DNA from: Phototrophicus methaneseepsis
GTDB taxonomy: Bacteria; Chloroflexota; Anaerolineae; Aggregatilineales; Phototrophicaceae
Direction: 5' to 3'
Assembly (NCBI RefSeq): GCF_015500095.1
Contig: NZ_CP062983.1
Span: 2,790,001 to 2,854,000 of the forward strand
Length of the DNA: 64,000 nt
Shown here: piece after piece, positions 9,250 to 17,404 of the stretch
How the letters are laid out: the number at the start of each line of letters is the position of its first letter
How positions within the stretch are numbered: position 1 is the stretch's first letter
Position numbers and translations under genes: made by a program
Notes under the pieces: generated by a model
Told to the model about the DNA's origin: nothing
Databases searched by the model: none
What the model saw: the letters and a program-made list of their open reading frames with translations, nothing else

Positions 9250-9852
9250 TCATGATGATGGCTGCACGGAATCCGCAATTTGCCTGATGATACCCGCATC
9301 CCCAAAGCCGGAGATACTCACGAGGTAATCATTGATGATGAAATAATAGCTGTGTGCTTCGCCACCCAGCATGCCGACAACGTGCGAATAAATGGCTGGC
9401 ATGCTGCTTTGTAATGTCATGTCTTCTTGTTCGATAATGCGCACCATACCTTCATCAACATTGCGTTGTATCAGGTTATAGGCGTCATCTAATGTTTTTG
9501 GCTCGGATCTATCGACATATACATCGACTTTTGTTTCGCCCGTCGGTATACCACCCCCACGGCTCACATCCGACAGATCGTAAGATGCCAATGTGATGGC
9601 GTACATCACGGCGTCGTTGTCGGCTTCATTAGCGAGAATCGTCCATCCTTCAGGATAGGTAAATGAGAAGCCGACTGGTTCATCAATGTATGTCTGGCCT
9701 ACGAGTGGCTCTAATGGCGCACTGGTCGCCTGAGATGCTGGCGATGTGACGATGATGTTGGACTGTCCTGCATCGGGGGGCGTCGCGGTTTGCGTCAGGT
9801 TACAACCTGCCAAAATGCCGCTCACAAGGCCCCATACAATGACGTTTTTCAT
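9250..9852 (-). CDS. Predicted lipoprotein of unknown function
   Basis: From the ATG at 9852 (AAGGA 7 bases upstream) the protein is 200 residues with a short signal sequence and the lipobox LAGC, placing the lipid-modified Cys at position 17. After a Thr/Pro/Ser-rich linker (about 18-50) comes a globular domain with YIDEPVGFSFTYPEGWTI, a pattern shared by PsbP-like and other secreted domains that begin with a YPEGW segment. The domain probably sits on the outer face of the membrane. A longer in-frame start at 9918 would bury the signal peptide and is not preferred. Confidence 0.7.
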   Translation of the reverse strand: MKNVIVWGLVSGILAGCNLTQTATPPDAGQSNIIVTSPASQATSAPLEPLVGQTYIDEPVGFSFTYPEGWTILANEADNDAVMYAITLASYDLSDVSRGGGIPTGETKVDVYVDRSEPKTLDDAYNLIQRNVDEGMVRIIEQEDMTLQSSMPAIYSHVVGMLGGEAHSYYFIINDYLVSISGFGDAGIIRQIADSVQPSS

Positions 9853-9989
9853 GGACTGTCCTTTTTGCTGCGGTATAGTCACGATGTTTTCTCCTTGACT
9901 AATAAACGTACAGAGCACGGCTCTGGTTGCAGTTTATTAGCCAAAATCTCATTTAGTCATGTCTCTATCACTCAGGCTTGGAACCGAAA

Positions 9990-10011
9990 AGCGCGACCGG
10001 GAGGCCGCGCT
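9990..10011 (-). terminator. Terminator after acyl-CoA dehydrogenase
   Basis: AGCGCG pairs with CGCGCT, with an inner CC/GG pair closing a small loop. On the minus strand the stem is followed directly by TTTTCGGTT. It lies 20 bp beyond the stop of the acyl-CoA dehydrogenase gene. Confidence 0.7.
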
Positions 10012-10031
10012 CTTTCGATTGTTCCTGGGTA

Positions 10032-11264
10032 TTAATCGCCTGCGGCTGGTTCTGGCTCGTTCTGCCAGAAATCGGCATCATAAGCGGGGAGTTCGCAGCG
10101 CAGCGGCTTATCTTTACGATAGCCCATCTCGTAATCGGCCTGCATCAACTGGTGAATTTCGCTGGTGCCTTCATAGATGACAGCCCCTTTGCTGTTGCGC
10201 AGATAGCGTTCAACGGGGTACTCATCGCTGAAACCATAAGCACCATGAACCTGGACAGCTTCCAGCGCTGCTTGCACACTGTGATCCGTCGCATACCATT
10301 TGAACTGGCTCGTCTCGCGCGTGTTGCGCATGCCTTCATTCTTCAACCAGCCGACCTTGTACATCAACAGTTGTGATGTTTCGTACCATAGGCGCATATG
10401 GGCGATCTTCTGCTTGATGAGTTGATGTTGGCCGATAGGCGTGCCAAATGTCTCGCGCTCATGGGCATATTTGACGCTGTCTTCCAGGCAAGCCCGTGTG
10501 AGGCCCGTTGCCCCTGCGCCGACGGTATAGCGGCCATTATCCAGACAGCTCATAGCGATCTTGAAGCCTTCACCTTCTTCTCCCAGGCGGTTCTCGACGG
10601 GGACTTCCACATCTTCGAACTTCACCCAGCCAGTTGAGCCGGCTCGCACACCGAGCTTGCCGTGCAGGTCGCCACTGGTGACGCCGGGCATATCGCTGGT
10701 GACGATAAAGGCGCTCATCGTACGGTGCGTCGGTTCTCCCTGTGGGTCGTGCTTGGCAACGACCAGGAAGTTATGAGCCTTGGTCGCCAGGCTGATCCAC
10801 ATCTTCTCGCCATTGAGGATGTATTTGTCCCCTTTGCGGATAGCTGTTGAGGCCATATTCGCGACATCACTCCCCGCACCGGGCTCCGTCAGGCAGAATG
10901 CCGCATAGGCTTCGCCCTGAGCCTGCGGCACCAGGAAACGCTGTTTTTGATCTTCCGTGCCCCATTGCAGCAGGGCCATACTGTTTAGACCATGATGCAC
11001 GGACATGATGACGCGCAGGGTGGTATCGGCGCGTTCCAGTTCTTCGCAGACGAGGCCCAACGTCACATAGTCGAAGCCCTGACCACCATAGCGCACGGGG
11101 ATGCTGATGCCTAGAATGCCTAATTCTGCCATACGAGGCAGGACAGCCGGATCCATCTCTTGCTTACGATCCCACTCGCCAATCGTTGGCATCACCTCTT
11201 TTTGAACATAGTCACGCACCATCTTCTGGGCAGCGATTTGTTCTTCATTCAGTGCAAAATTCAT
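10032..11264 (-). CDS. Acyl-CoA dehydrogenase
   Basis: The ATG at 11264 has AAGGA 7 bases upstream and gives 410 residues starting MNFALNEEQ, the usual start of this family; the 40 in-frame residues upstream are rejected. Signature 1 (CLTEPGAGSD, about residue 130) and signature 2 (QVHGAYGFSDEYPVERYLRN, about residue 335) are both present. The general base is the Glu of VIYEGTSEIHQ, followed by the last helix. The enzyme oxidises an acyl-CoA to enoyl-CoA with FAD and hands electrons to ETF, encoded at 4021-5831. Chain-length preference cannot be read from the sequence. Confidence 0.94.
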   Translation of the reverse strand: MNFALNEEQIAAQKMVRDYVQKEVMPTIGEWDRKQEMDPAVLPRMAELGILGISIPVRYGGQGFDYVTLGLVCEELERADTTLRVIMSVHHGLNSMALLQWGTEDQKQRFLVPQAQGEAYAAFCLTEPGAGSDVANMASTAIRKGDKYILNGEKMWISLATKAHNFLVVAKHDPQGEPTHRTMSAFIVTSDMPGVTSGDLHGKLGVRAGSTGWVKFEDVEVPVENRLGEEGEGFKIAMSCLDNGRYTVGAGATGLTRACLEDSVKYAHERETFGTPIGQHQLIKQKIAHMRLWYETSQLLMYKVGWLKNEGMRNTRETSQFKWYATDHSVQAALEAVQVHGAYGFSDEYPVERYLRNSKGAVIYEGTSEIHQLMQADYEMGYRKDKPLRCELPAYDADFWQNEPEPAAGD

Positions 11265-11409
11265 ATGAAGTCCTTGTCTCTTTAAGTATTTTGGTGAATT
11301 TGTTGAAAACCGCCATATATCAGTCGCGAATTTTGGCACCTTCTGCCATGCATTAGGGGGCTGATTCTCATTATCATCCATCATAGCGATTCAAAAGTGA
11401 CTTGAAAAT

Positions 11410-11973
11410 ATGAGAAACGAGCCACTGGATAATAAGTATATGGCATTCGCAGTTCAACAGTCCCCCCAATCTCTCGTCACAACCTATCTGGAAATGACCA
11501 GTCGCACTGATTTTGCGCCATCTTTTGTGCAGTATGCGGATGTGCGTGTGGAGGCTTTGCAATCACCGGATGTGGATTTCTACCGGTTTTTGTATCAGTC
11601 AGTAGGGGAGAAGTGGTGTTGGCGCGACCGCCTTTTAATATCCCGTGATGAGTTAGCCTCTATTCTGCAAGCTCCGAGCACGCACGTCTACGTGCTTTAT
11701 GTAAAGGGTACGCCCGCTGGCTATGTGGAGCTTTGTGCACAGGGCGAGAGCGTTGAAGTGGCTTATTTTGGCCTGCGTGAACCCTTCTTTGGGCGCGGGT
11801 TGGGCAAACACCTGCTCAGCTATGGCATCCAGCAGGCCTGGATGTTGGGCGCGCGTCGTGTGTGGCTGCACACATGTAACCTGGATGGCCCGCACGCACT
11901 GGCAAATTATCAGAAGCGCGGCTTTAAGGTATTCAAGCAAGTCGCTGAACCGATGCCAGAGCGCTATATGTAG
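11410..11973 (+). CDS. GNAT-family N-acetyltransferase
   Basis: The 187-residue protein has the GNAT acetyl-CoA-binding loop in GLREPFFGRGLGKHLLSYGI (motif A, R/QxxGxG/A) preceded by the strand ESVEVAYFGL. Motif B follows as RRVWLHTCNLDGPHALANYQKRGFKVF. The N-terminal half (FYRFLYQSVGEKWCWRDRL) resembles the single-domain GNATs found next to many metabolic genes. The acceptor substrate is unknown. An alternative ATG lies at 11440; neither start has a strong ribosome binding site. It converges on the spondin-like gene and shares a terminator with it. Confidence 0.85.
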   Translation: MRNEPLDNKYMAFAVQQSPQSLVTTYLEMTSRTDFAPSFVQYADVRVEALQSPDVDFYRFLYQSVGEKWCWRDRLLISRDELASILQAPSTHVYVLYVKGTPAGYVELCAQGESVEVAYFGLREPFFGRGLGKHLLSYGIQQAWMLGARRVWLHTCNLDGPHALANYQKRGFKVFKQVAEPMPERYM

Positions 11974-11991
11974 CCCACTTATGGTTAAAGT

Positions 11992-12029
11992 AAAAAAGAG
12001 CACAGTGCACCCTGCCTGTGCTCTTTTTT
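11992..12029. terminator. Bidirectional terminator with 13-bp stem
   Basis: AAAAAAGAGCACA pairs perfectly with TGTGCTCTTTTTT across a 12-base loop between two convergent genes, so each strand has a hairpin followed by T residues. Confidence 0.92.
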
Positions 12030-12051
12030 ATTCTGTTTATCTGTGAGTCGC

Positions 12052-13512
12052 TTATGGAGTGACGTCAATTGTGACGCGGATGATTTCGCTGGCGTTAGGG
12101 TAGTGTATCCCCATATCGTCCATGCCTTCATCCATGTCCATCTCGTCGCTGCTCATGTCATCAGTAGCCATATCCTCGTCAGCCATGCTCTCTTCTGACG
12201 TCTCTTCGTCAGCCATATCCATCTCTTCGCTGCTCATGTCCATACTGCTTGTGAGCATGCCATCATGGATGAGCGTGACGACGCCCATTTCATCTTCGCC
12301 CGTGTTGGGGGCTGGCTGACGTGGTGCCTGGTTGGGGCCTTCTCCAATGGGTTCATTGACTTCGGTTCCAGCATCCCATAGATGCACCTGTGTTGTGACA
12401 TCCCCGCTAATGGGGTTGCCATCCATATCGAACAGAGCGATGCCATTTTCATCCGGGCCGAAGAACAGGTCGTTGGATTGCCCTAACATGGTCGCGAAAC
12501 TTAAATACTCGCCAGGGGCAGCCTGGATCGTGAATTGATAGGCACCACCGGGTAGGGCCGGGCCCGGGTCCATGGCATCGACAGGCACATTAATAATGCC
12601 GCTGTTTTCAAATGACATTGTCAGGTGGTCGCCCAGGTTTGTGGAGTCGCCCTCTTCTGCCAGTTGTTCCAGACCATTATCAGGAGCAGCCTCGCCCGTG
12701 ATGAAGATGGGGCCTGCTTCTGTATGGACGACATAGGCCAACGGGCTCAGCGGGCTGACGACGCTGCTGCCAAGGACTGCATGAGCAAGCACGCTCGGGT
12801 TGCCATCTTCTGCTAAGCGTTCCAGCCCCAGGTGGCGGTCTGGTTCATTGGTCGTGAAGAAGGGCGCAGGGTCTACCTGGAGGACCCATAGTACCGGGCT
12901 AAGAGGCGTCGAGATAGCCGCGTTGCCAGAGATATTGTTGATTGTGACGGTGAAATGATTGTCCATACTCTCGACAGTGACCGAGAGCAGTTCACTGACG
13001 GCGGGATACGTAAAGCCATCCATAATATCCGCAGTGACAACGCCCATTTCATCGTCGCCTGTATTGGGCGCGGGTTGGCGAGGGGCCTGATTGGGGCCAA
13101 CGTTGGGCTCCTCATTTACTTCTGTTCCCGCATCCCATAGCTGTACCTGGTCGGTGACATCGCCGCTGATAGGGGCGCCATCCATATCGAACAGGGCAAT
13201 GCCTTCTTCTGAAGGGGCAAAGAATAAATCATTGGAATTACCAAACATGGTTGCGAAATTTAAGTATTGGCCGGGTTCGGCGTCGAAGCTGAATTGGTAG
13301 CTGTTGCCCGGTGTCGCTGGGCCTGCTTCTTCCGCACCAACGGGGACAGAAACCACATCGCCAGTCGGCACGGTGCCTTCGCCACTGACATTTTCAATGG
13401 TGATGGTGAATGTGACGGTATCCATCATTTCCGTATCCTGGGCGAAGACGCTGCTAGTCAACAACAGGCCCCCAGCAAGGATGGCGAGTGCTTGCTTTAA
13501 ACGCAGGTACAT
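12052..13512 (-). CDS. Secreted spondin-domain-like protein with acidic Met-rich insert
   Basis: The ATG at 13512 (GAGGAG upstream) yields 486 residues with a type I signal peptide (MYLRLKQALAILAGG to about VFAQ). The mature part has repeated spondin_N-like units. A C-terminal half-unit near the N-terminus contains LNFATMFGNSNDLFFAP and GIALFDMDGAPISGDVT; a complete unit follows with SPVLWVLQ and a second LSFATMLGQSNDLFFGP block. In both copies the LWDAGTEVNE...APRQPAPNTG segment recurs. The last copy is interrupted near its end by about 45 residues made mostly of Asp, Glu, Met and Ser. Spondin domains often bind ligands or matrix outside the cell; the function here is not known. It is monocistronic. 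Confidence 0.8.
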   Translation of the reverse strand: MYLRLKQALAILAGGLLLTSSVFAQDTEMMDTVTFTITIENVSGEGTVPTGDVVSVPVGAEEAGPATPGNSYQFSFDAEPGQYLNFATMFGNSNDLFFAPSEEGIALFDMDGAPISGDVTDQVQLWDAGTEVNEEPNVGPNQAPRQPAPNTGDDEMGVVTADIMDGFTYPAVSELLSVTVESMDNHFTVTINNISGNAAISTPLSPVLWVLQVDPAPFFTTNEPDRHLGLERLAEDGNPSVLAHAVLGSSVVSPLSPLAYVVHTEAGPIFITGEAAPDNGLEQLAEEGDSTNLGDHLTMSFENSGIINVPVDAMDPGPALPGGAYQFTIQAAPGEYLSFATMLGQSNDLFFGPDENGIALFDMDGNPISGDVTTQVHLWDAGTEVNEPIGEGPNQAPRQPAPNTGEDEMGVVTLIHDGMLTSSMDMSSEEMDMADEETSEESMADEDMATDDMSSDEMDMDEGMDDMGIHYPNASEIIRVTIDVTP

Positions 13513-13704
13513 AAGGTTATCTCCTCTACTTGTGTAAGCTGTGTCGTTGTGGGTGCAAGTCCTAAGAAACGACACTTCGCATTCTGAGGGCGACCTCTTA
13601 CGCAAAGCTGGCGACTTTCTTACTAGAGTCTGAACAGTGTCTAAACAAAGTAGAACATTATAACAATTGGGTTTGTATTGTGGCGCAGAAGGAGACATAA
13701 AATA

Positions 13705-13730
13705 AAAAGATGGCCCGGAGGCCATCTTTT
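13705..13730 (-). terminator. Terminator of the sulfur-carrier operon
   Basis: AAAAGATGGCC and GGCCATCTTTT pair perfectly around CGGA. On the minus strand a T-rich run (TTTTTATTTT) follows. It lies 40 bp after the stop of the MoeB-rhodanese gene and closes the operon that begins at the promoter at 17559-17587. Confidence 0.92.
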
Positions 13731-13769
13731 GTAGAGACGTAGATTATAGACGTCGGTTAGAGATGAATG

Positions 13770-15011
13770 TTAGTACTTTGGCAGGCTGGGGTCAATTTCA
13801 TCAGCCCAGGCCAGGATGCCACCCAGCACGTTGTACATCTTATTGGGGTCGTAACCAGCTTCCCGCAGGAAGTTGATTGAATCCGCACTGCGCTTGCCGC
13901 TGCGGCAGTGGACCATCAGGGTCTTATCACGCGGAATCTGGGCCAGAACTGTTTCTTCTGGTAATTTACGCCCGGCGATTACGGCGTTCTTCGCAGCCTG
14001 TATATCGCCCTTAGGGATACGCAGCGTGCCATCAATAGCGGCGATTTCCCATTCATGCGGATCACGGACGTCTAACACAACGATGTCATCGCCAGCATCT
14101 ATGCGGGCTTTCAGGTCGCTTACACTGATTTCTTGCATGCCTTCGTACTCCTCTTCATCTGCGAGGCTGAAAGAACTATGATCGTGGGCTGGCATACCGC
14201 AGAATTGCTCATAGTCAATGAGTTCGACTTCATCAGCCGGAACACCGCAGACGGGGCAATGCGGGTCTTTGCGCACTTTGATGGTGTTGAATTCCATATT
14301 GAGCGCATCATAGAGCAGCATACGGCCAATCATAGGTTCGCCAATGCCCAGGATGAGTTTAATCGCTTCTGTGGCCTGCATCGTGCCAATGGTCCCTGGC
14401 AGGATGCCCAGGACGCCACCTTCTGCGCAGCTTGGGACCAACCCTGGTGGGGGTGGCTCTGGGAACATGCAGCGGTAGCACGGGCCTTCTTCTGCATAGA
14501 AGACGCTGAGCTGGCCCTCAAAGCGGAAAATGCTGCCGTAGACATTGGGTTTGCCCAGTTTGACACAGGCATCGTTGACCAGATAGCGCGTCGGGAAGTT
14601 ATCCGTGCCGTCAATGATGACATCATAGGGTGCAAATAGCTCCAGGGCGTTTTCTGATGTCAGGGGCACATTGTGTTTATCAATCTGGATATCCGGGTTC
14701 AGGTCGAGCAAGCGCTTTTCTGCGCTGTCGACTTTGCGGACGCCGACAGTGCTGGTGCCATGGATCACCTGGCGCTGTAAATTGCTTTCGTCGACTACAT
14801 CGTAATCAACAAGGCCCATACGCCCGATGCCGGCTGCCGCTAAATACAACGCTGTTGGGCTGCCAAGGCCGCCTGTGCCGATCAAGAGCACACTCGCAGC
14901 TTTTAATTTGCGCTGTCCTTCAATGCCGACTTCCGGCATGATGATATGACGGCTGTAGCGGCTAATCTCCTCGTGGGAGAGTTCCGCTTGCCGTTCGATT
15001 AGTGCCTGCAT
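13770..15011 (-). CDS. moeZ: MoeB/ThiF-type E1-like adenylyltransferase fused to rhodanese (MoeZ-like)
   Basis: The 413-residue protein has an N-terminal E1-like domain (about 1-260). It shows ISRYSRHIIMPEVG, the ATP-binding VLLIGTGGLGSP (about 41-52), SNLQRQVIH and the VPSCAEGGVLG segment with the Cys matching MoeB. CYRCM and CPVCG are the Zn ligand pairs. A rhodanese domain (about 295-405) ends it, with the active-site loop HCRSGKRSAD. Such fusions adenylate the C-terminal Gly of a MoaD/ThiS-like carrier and convert it to thiocarboxylate. The ubiquitin-like carrier at 16539 in the same operon is the likely partner. It is the last gene before the terminator at 13705. Confidence 0.94.
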   Translation of the reverse strand: MQALIERQAELSHEEISRYSRHIIMPEVGIEGQRKLKAASVLLIGTGGLGSPTALYLAAAGIGRMGLVDYDVVDESNLQRQVIHGTSTVGVRKVDSAEKRLLDLNPDIQIDKHNVPLTSENALELFAPYDVIIDGTDNFPTRYLVNDACVKLGKPNVYGSIFRFEGQLSVFYAEEGPCYRCMFPEPPPPGLVPSCAEGGVLGILPGTIGTMQATEAIKLILGIGEPMIGRMLLYDALNMEFNTIKVRKDPHCPVCGVPADEVELIDYEQFCGMPAHDHSSFSLADEEEYEGMQEISVSDLKARIDAGDDIVVLDVRDPHEWEIAAIDGTLRIPKGDIQAAKNAVIAGRKLPEETVLAQIPRDKTLMVHCRSGKRSADSINFLREAGYDPNKMYNVLGGILAWADEIDPSLPKY

Positions 15012-15093
15012 ACGTCCCTCGTTCCTCTCTTATTTTCTGTGGTGTGTTTGACGCGTGTTTTTCGCATAATTATGCAGATGAAGTCTGATCTGC

Positions 15094-15504
15094 TCAGGCC
15101 AGGCTCTTCGTCACCTGCTGCCGTAAAGTTGCAGCATCAGCGGCCCCATAATTCACTGCACTGGGCTTACCATCTCGCCCCAGGATGAAGGTCGTCGGCG
15201 CGCTCATGACGCCCCAACGCTTCGCGGTTTCAGGGTCTTCGCTGGCATCGACCTTGACGATATAGACACTATCGCCCATTTCTGACTTTAACTTCTCCAG
15301 GGCAGGCTGCTGTTGCGTACGGCAGGGTATGCAGCCTGGGGTCGTAAAGTAAACGATGGTCGCACTGTTCGAGGGTACGTTCGCCAACAACGGATCACGG
15401 GGGGCTTGCTCAGCTGCGTGATGAAGCGTTGCCTTGCGATATAGAGCAAAGGCGACGTAACCTACGATAATCAAGATACTGACGATGACGAGGCGTTCAA
15501 TCAT
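15094..15504 (-). CDS. Membrane-anchored thioredoxin-like protein
   Basis: The 136-residue protein has one N-terminal membrane helix (about 4-21) and then a thioredoxin fold. The active site CIPC lies at Cys58-Cys61 in VYFTTPGCIPCRTQQ, and the cis-Pro is in WGVMSAPTTFIL. With this helix the redox domain is expected outside the membrane if the N-terminus is inside. It starts 3 bp after the DUF4395 gene, whose product carries a CLGC pair, so the two may exchange electrons. It belongs to the JAMM-Ubl-MoeZ operon. Confidence 0.88.
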   Translation of the reverse strand: MIERLVIVSILIIVGYVAFALYRKATLHHAAEQAPRDPLLANVPSNSATIVYFTTPGCIPCRTQQQPALEKLKSEMGDSVYIVKVDASEDPETAKRWGVMSAPTTFILGRDGKPSAVNYGAADAATLRQQVTKSLA

Positions 15505-15507
15505 AGC

Positions 15508-15966
15508 TTACTGCTCCTGGATCGGGCTGGCGTTAAAGCCAGGAACACCCAGGCGATTGAACTGATAGTACATCCAGCAACCGAGGCAGAAGTTTAACCA
15601 GAAGTTGAGGTTTGCCAGTGCAATCACAATCCAGACCAGCACCCATCCCAACACAGGCACACCAGCCAGCAGCGCGATAGTGCCTACGCCGTTGAAGAGC
15701 GCACCAACGAGCATTGCAAAGCGATGAGGTTCCGGATTGTCATTGAGGATATTGGGTTTGACGATGCCAGATGGCTTGATGATGTACTGGTAGATCAGAC
15801 GATAGGGCGCGAAGGATAGCCCCAGGCCGCCCAATAACTGGGCCAGACCAACCAGGGCGACGAGCACCCAACTATCTAACACGAAGGCTGCTAACAGCAG
15901 AATGATGGTTATGGCCTGCCCGACTTTGAGGCCGGTATGATCGATGCGTCTTAACGATGTTGTCAT
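15508..15966 (-). CDS. DUF4395 membrane protein with CxxC
   Basis: The 152-residue protein matches DUF4395: an N-terminal HTGLKVGQ segment, about four membrane helices (roughly 18-32, 33-52, 86-104, 106-126), FAPYRLIYQYIIKP and NPEPHRFA. The stretch NFCLGCWMYY places a conserved pair at Cys127 and Cys130. The family is of unknown function and often sits with thioredoxins and sulfurtransferases. Here it is coupled to a thioredoxin gene 3 bp downstream inside a sulfur-carrier operon, which suggests a redox or sulfur-relay role. Confidence 0.85.
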   Translation of the reverse strand: MTTSLRRIDHTGLKVGQAITIILLLAAFVLDSWVLVALVGLAQLLGGLGLSFAPYRLIYQYIIKPSGIVKPNILNDNPEPHRFAMLVGALFNGVGTIALLAGVPVLGWVLVWIVIALANLNFWLNFCLGCWMYYQFNRLGVPGFNASPIQEQ

Positions 15967-16002
15967 TATGTTATGTTCCTATGTCTTCATGGAGATGCTT
16001 GG

Positions 16003-16536
16003 CTAAGGAATTTTGTCACCTATGAGTTCGCTAATCTGGTAGCCGTAACCAACTTCTACCAGATGCGTATCACCACCAAGGGGGTAATACAGCTTATCCT
16101 CGATCAGAACACCACCCATCTTTTCGTAAAAGTGGCGTGCTGATGTGTTATCTTCAAGCACCCAAATCAACATCGTTTGATAGCCACGATCCCATAACTC
16201 CTTTGCGGCGGAACGTACCAGTTCGCGCCCGATACCTTGTCCTTGATACGCTGCTAGAACATACAGCGCGTAAACTTCACTATCGTAACCTGTGACATGA
16301 TTGCGTTCAGCGCCGCTGCTTGCAAAGCCGACAATTTCACCTGCTTCTTCTGCGACATCGATAAAGCCACGACCACTACGGATGCTGTGCAACCATTGAC
16401 CTGAACTACGTTCATAGCTGAGGTTTGCGAGCCGTTCTGCGGGCATGATGCCAGTGTAAGCAGTGCGCCAAGTATCCACATGCACCCGTGCGATGCCTTC
16501 AATATCGGCTTCGACCGCGCGCCGGATGCAATACAT
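16003..16536 (-). CDS. GNAT-family N-acetyltransferase in the sulfur-carrier operon
   Basis: The 177-residue protein has the full GNAT pattern: an N-terminal IRRAVEADIEGIARVHVDTW, the strand SEVYALYVLAAYQGQGIGRE (motif A with QGQGIG) and a motif B of MLIWVLEDNTSARHFYEKMG. The HVDTWRTAYTGIMP sequence is typical of a common single-domain GNAT subfamily whose substrates are mostly unknown. Only 2 bp separate it from the upstream ubiquitin-like gene, indicating tight co-translation. An amino acid or its thiol derivative is a possible substrate, but this is inference. Confidence 0.88.
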   Translation of the reverse strand: MYCIRRAVEADIEGIARVHVDTWRTAYTGIMPAERLANLSYERSSGQWLHSIRSGRGFIDVAEEAGEIVGFASSGAERNHVTGYDSEVYALYVLAAYQGQGIGRELVRSAAKELWDRGYQTMLIWVLEDNTSARHFYEKMGGVLIEDKLYYPLGGDTHLVEVGYGYQISELIGDKIP

Positions 16537-16538
16537 GG

Positions 16539-16814
16539 TTAGCTCGCGCCACCTGCAATGCTGGGGATAATGCGCAGGTTGGCATCATCATCAATTTCTG
16601 TATCGGTCCCATCCAGGAAGCGAATGTCTTCGTCTTCAACGAAGACGTTTACAAAGCTGCGCAGCTTGTCATCCTGGAAGAGGTGCGGCTTCAGTTCTGG
16701 ATACTGGTTGACCAGATCACTCAGTGCTGCGCCGACGGTATCCCCACTTACGCTAATCTGAGCTTCGTTGTCGGTGTAAACCCGCAGTGGGGTTGGTACT
16801 TTGATGTTTGCCAT
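16539..16814 (-). CDS. MoaD/ThiS/CysO-type ubiquitin-like sulfur carrier ending in -GGAS
   Basis: The 91-residue protein has the beta-grasp pattern of MoaD/ThiS and CysO: IKVPTPLRVYT, a helix in DTVGAALSDLVNQYPELKPHLF, LRSFVNVFVEDEDIRFLDG and LRIIPSIAGG near the end. The di-Gly is at positions 88-89 but two extra residues, Ala-Ser, follow. The active Gly would therefore need to be exposed by proteolysis. QbsE, the sulfur carrier of the quinolobactin pathway, likewise has two residues after the di-Gly that the JAMM protease QbsD removes. A JAMM protease is encoded immediately upstream. The MoeB-rhodanese E1 ends the operon. Confidence 0.9.
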   Translation of the reverse strand: MANIKVPTPLRVYTDNEAQISVSGDTVGAALSDLVNQYPELKPHLFQDDKLRSFVNVFVEDEDIRFLDGTDTEIDDDANLRIIPSIAGGAS

Positions 16815-16915
16815 ATGTTTTGATGCTCCCTGTTGATTCTAAATGATTTGATACGTCTAGAGATGCTTTGCTTACCTGATATTAGCGAAATCTAATTGAA
16901 TTCCCATATTTGGAC

Positions 16916-17344
16916 TTATGGCTCTACGCTCAGGCTTACTGGCTCGAATTTGCTGCGATCTGGCTGCAACAGCCAAACGCGCATATCAACAGCTTCGCCT
17001 GCCATCACGGATGTGATGATATAGACAAAATTAGGTAGCGCATGTTCGCGATCATATTCTGATGGAATGGCCGGGGCGTTCGGGTGGCTATGGTAATAGC
17101 CCACGATAGAAAGGCCCTGTTCATCGGCGGTATCTTCCATCTGTGCCCAGTTTTGCGGTGTCATGGCATAGCGATGATATTGTTCTTCCGTCTCGAAGTT
17201 ATTTTCCACGCCGATCACATCAGCAATTGAAACGACATCGCCTGTACGTGAGCCGAGCAAGAATCCGCCACCTTCGTTGGGGAAGTTGGCCTCCATTTGC
17301 TGGAAGATGCTCTGCTGCAAAGCCTGACTTAATTTAACGTCCAT
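16916..17344 (-). CDS. JAMM/Mec-family zinc metalloprotease (M67)
   Basis: The 142-residue protein has a complete JAMM motif: Glu24 in PNEGGGFLLG, then HSHP (His85, His87), exactly seven residues to Ser95, and Asp98 (HxHx7SxxD). Mec and QbsD in this family cleave after the di-Gly of CysO-like or QbsE-like carriers. The ATG at 17344 has AGGA 5 bases upstream and is preferred over an in-frame GTG at 17371. It is the first structural gene after the leader peptide and attenuator, and the -GGAS carrier follows 101 bp later. Confidence 0.92.
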   Translation of the reverse strand: MDVKLSQALQQSIFQQMEANFPNEGGGFLLGSRTGDVVSIADVIGVENNFETEEQYHRYAMTPQNWAQMEDTADEQGLSIVGYYHSHPNAPAIPSEYDREHALPNFVYIITSVMAGEAVDMRVWLLQPDRSKFEPVSLSVEP

Positions 17345-17404
17345 ACCCATCCTATGTAATCTAATTGCCACTCAATACGTTGATTCGTCTGTATGATGAC
17401 TGGC

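Noticed and set aside
9978-10376. 132-codon plus-strand frame opposite the acyl-CoA dehydrogenase
   Set aside because: It overlaps the conserved C-terminal end of the dehydrogenase and contains no motif.
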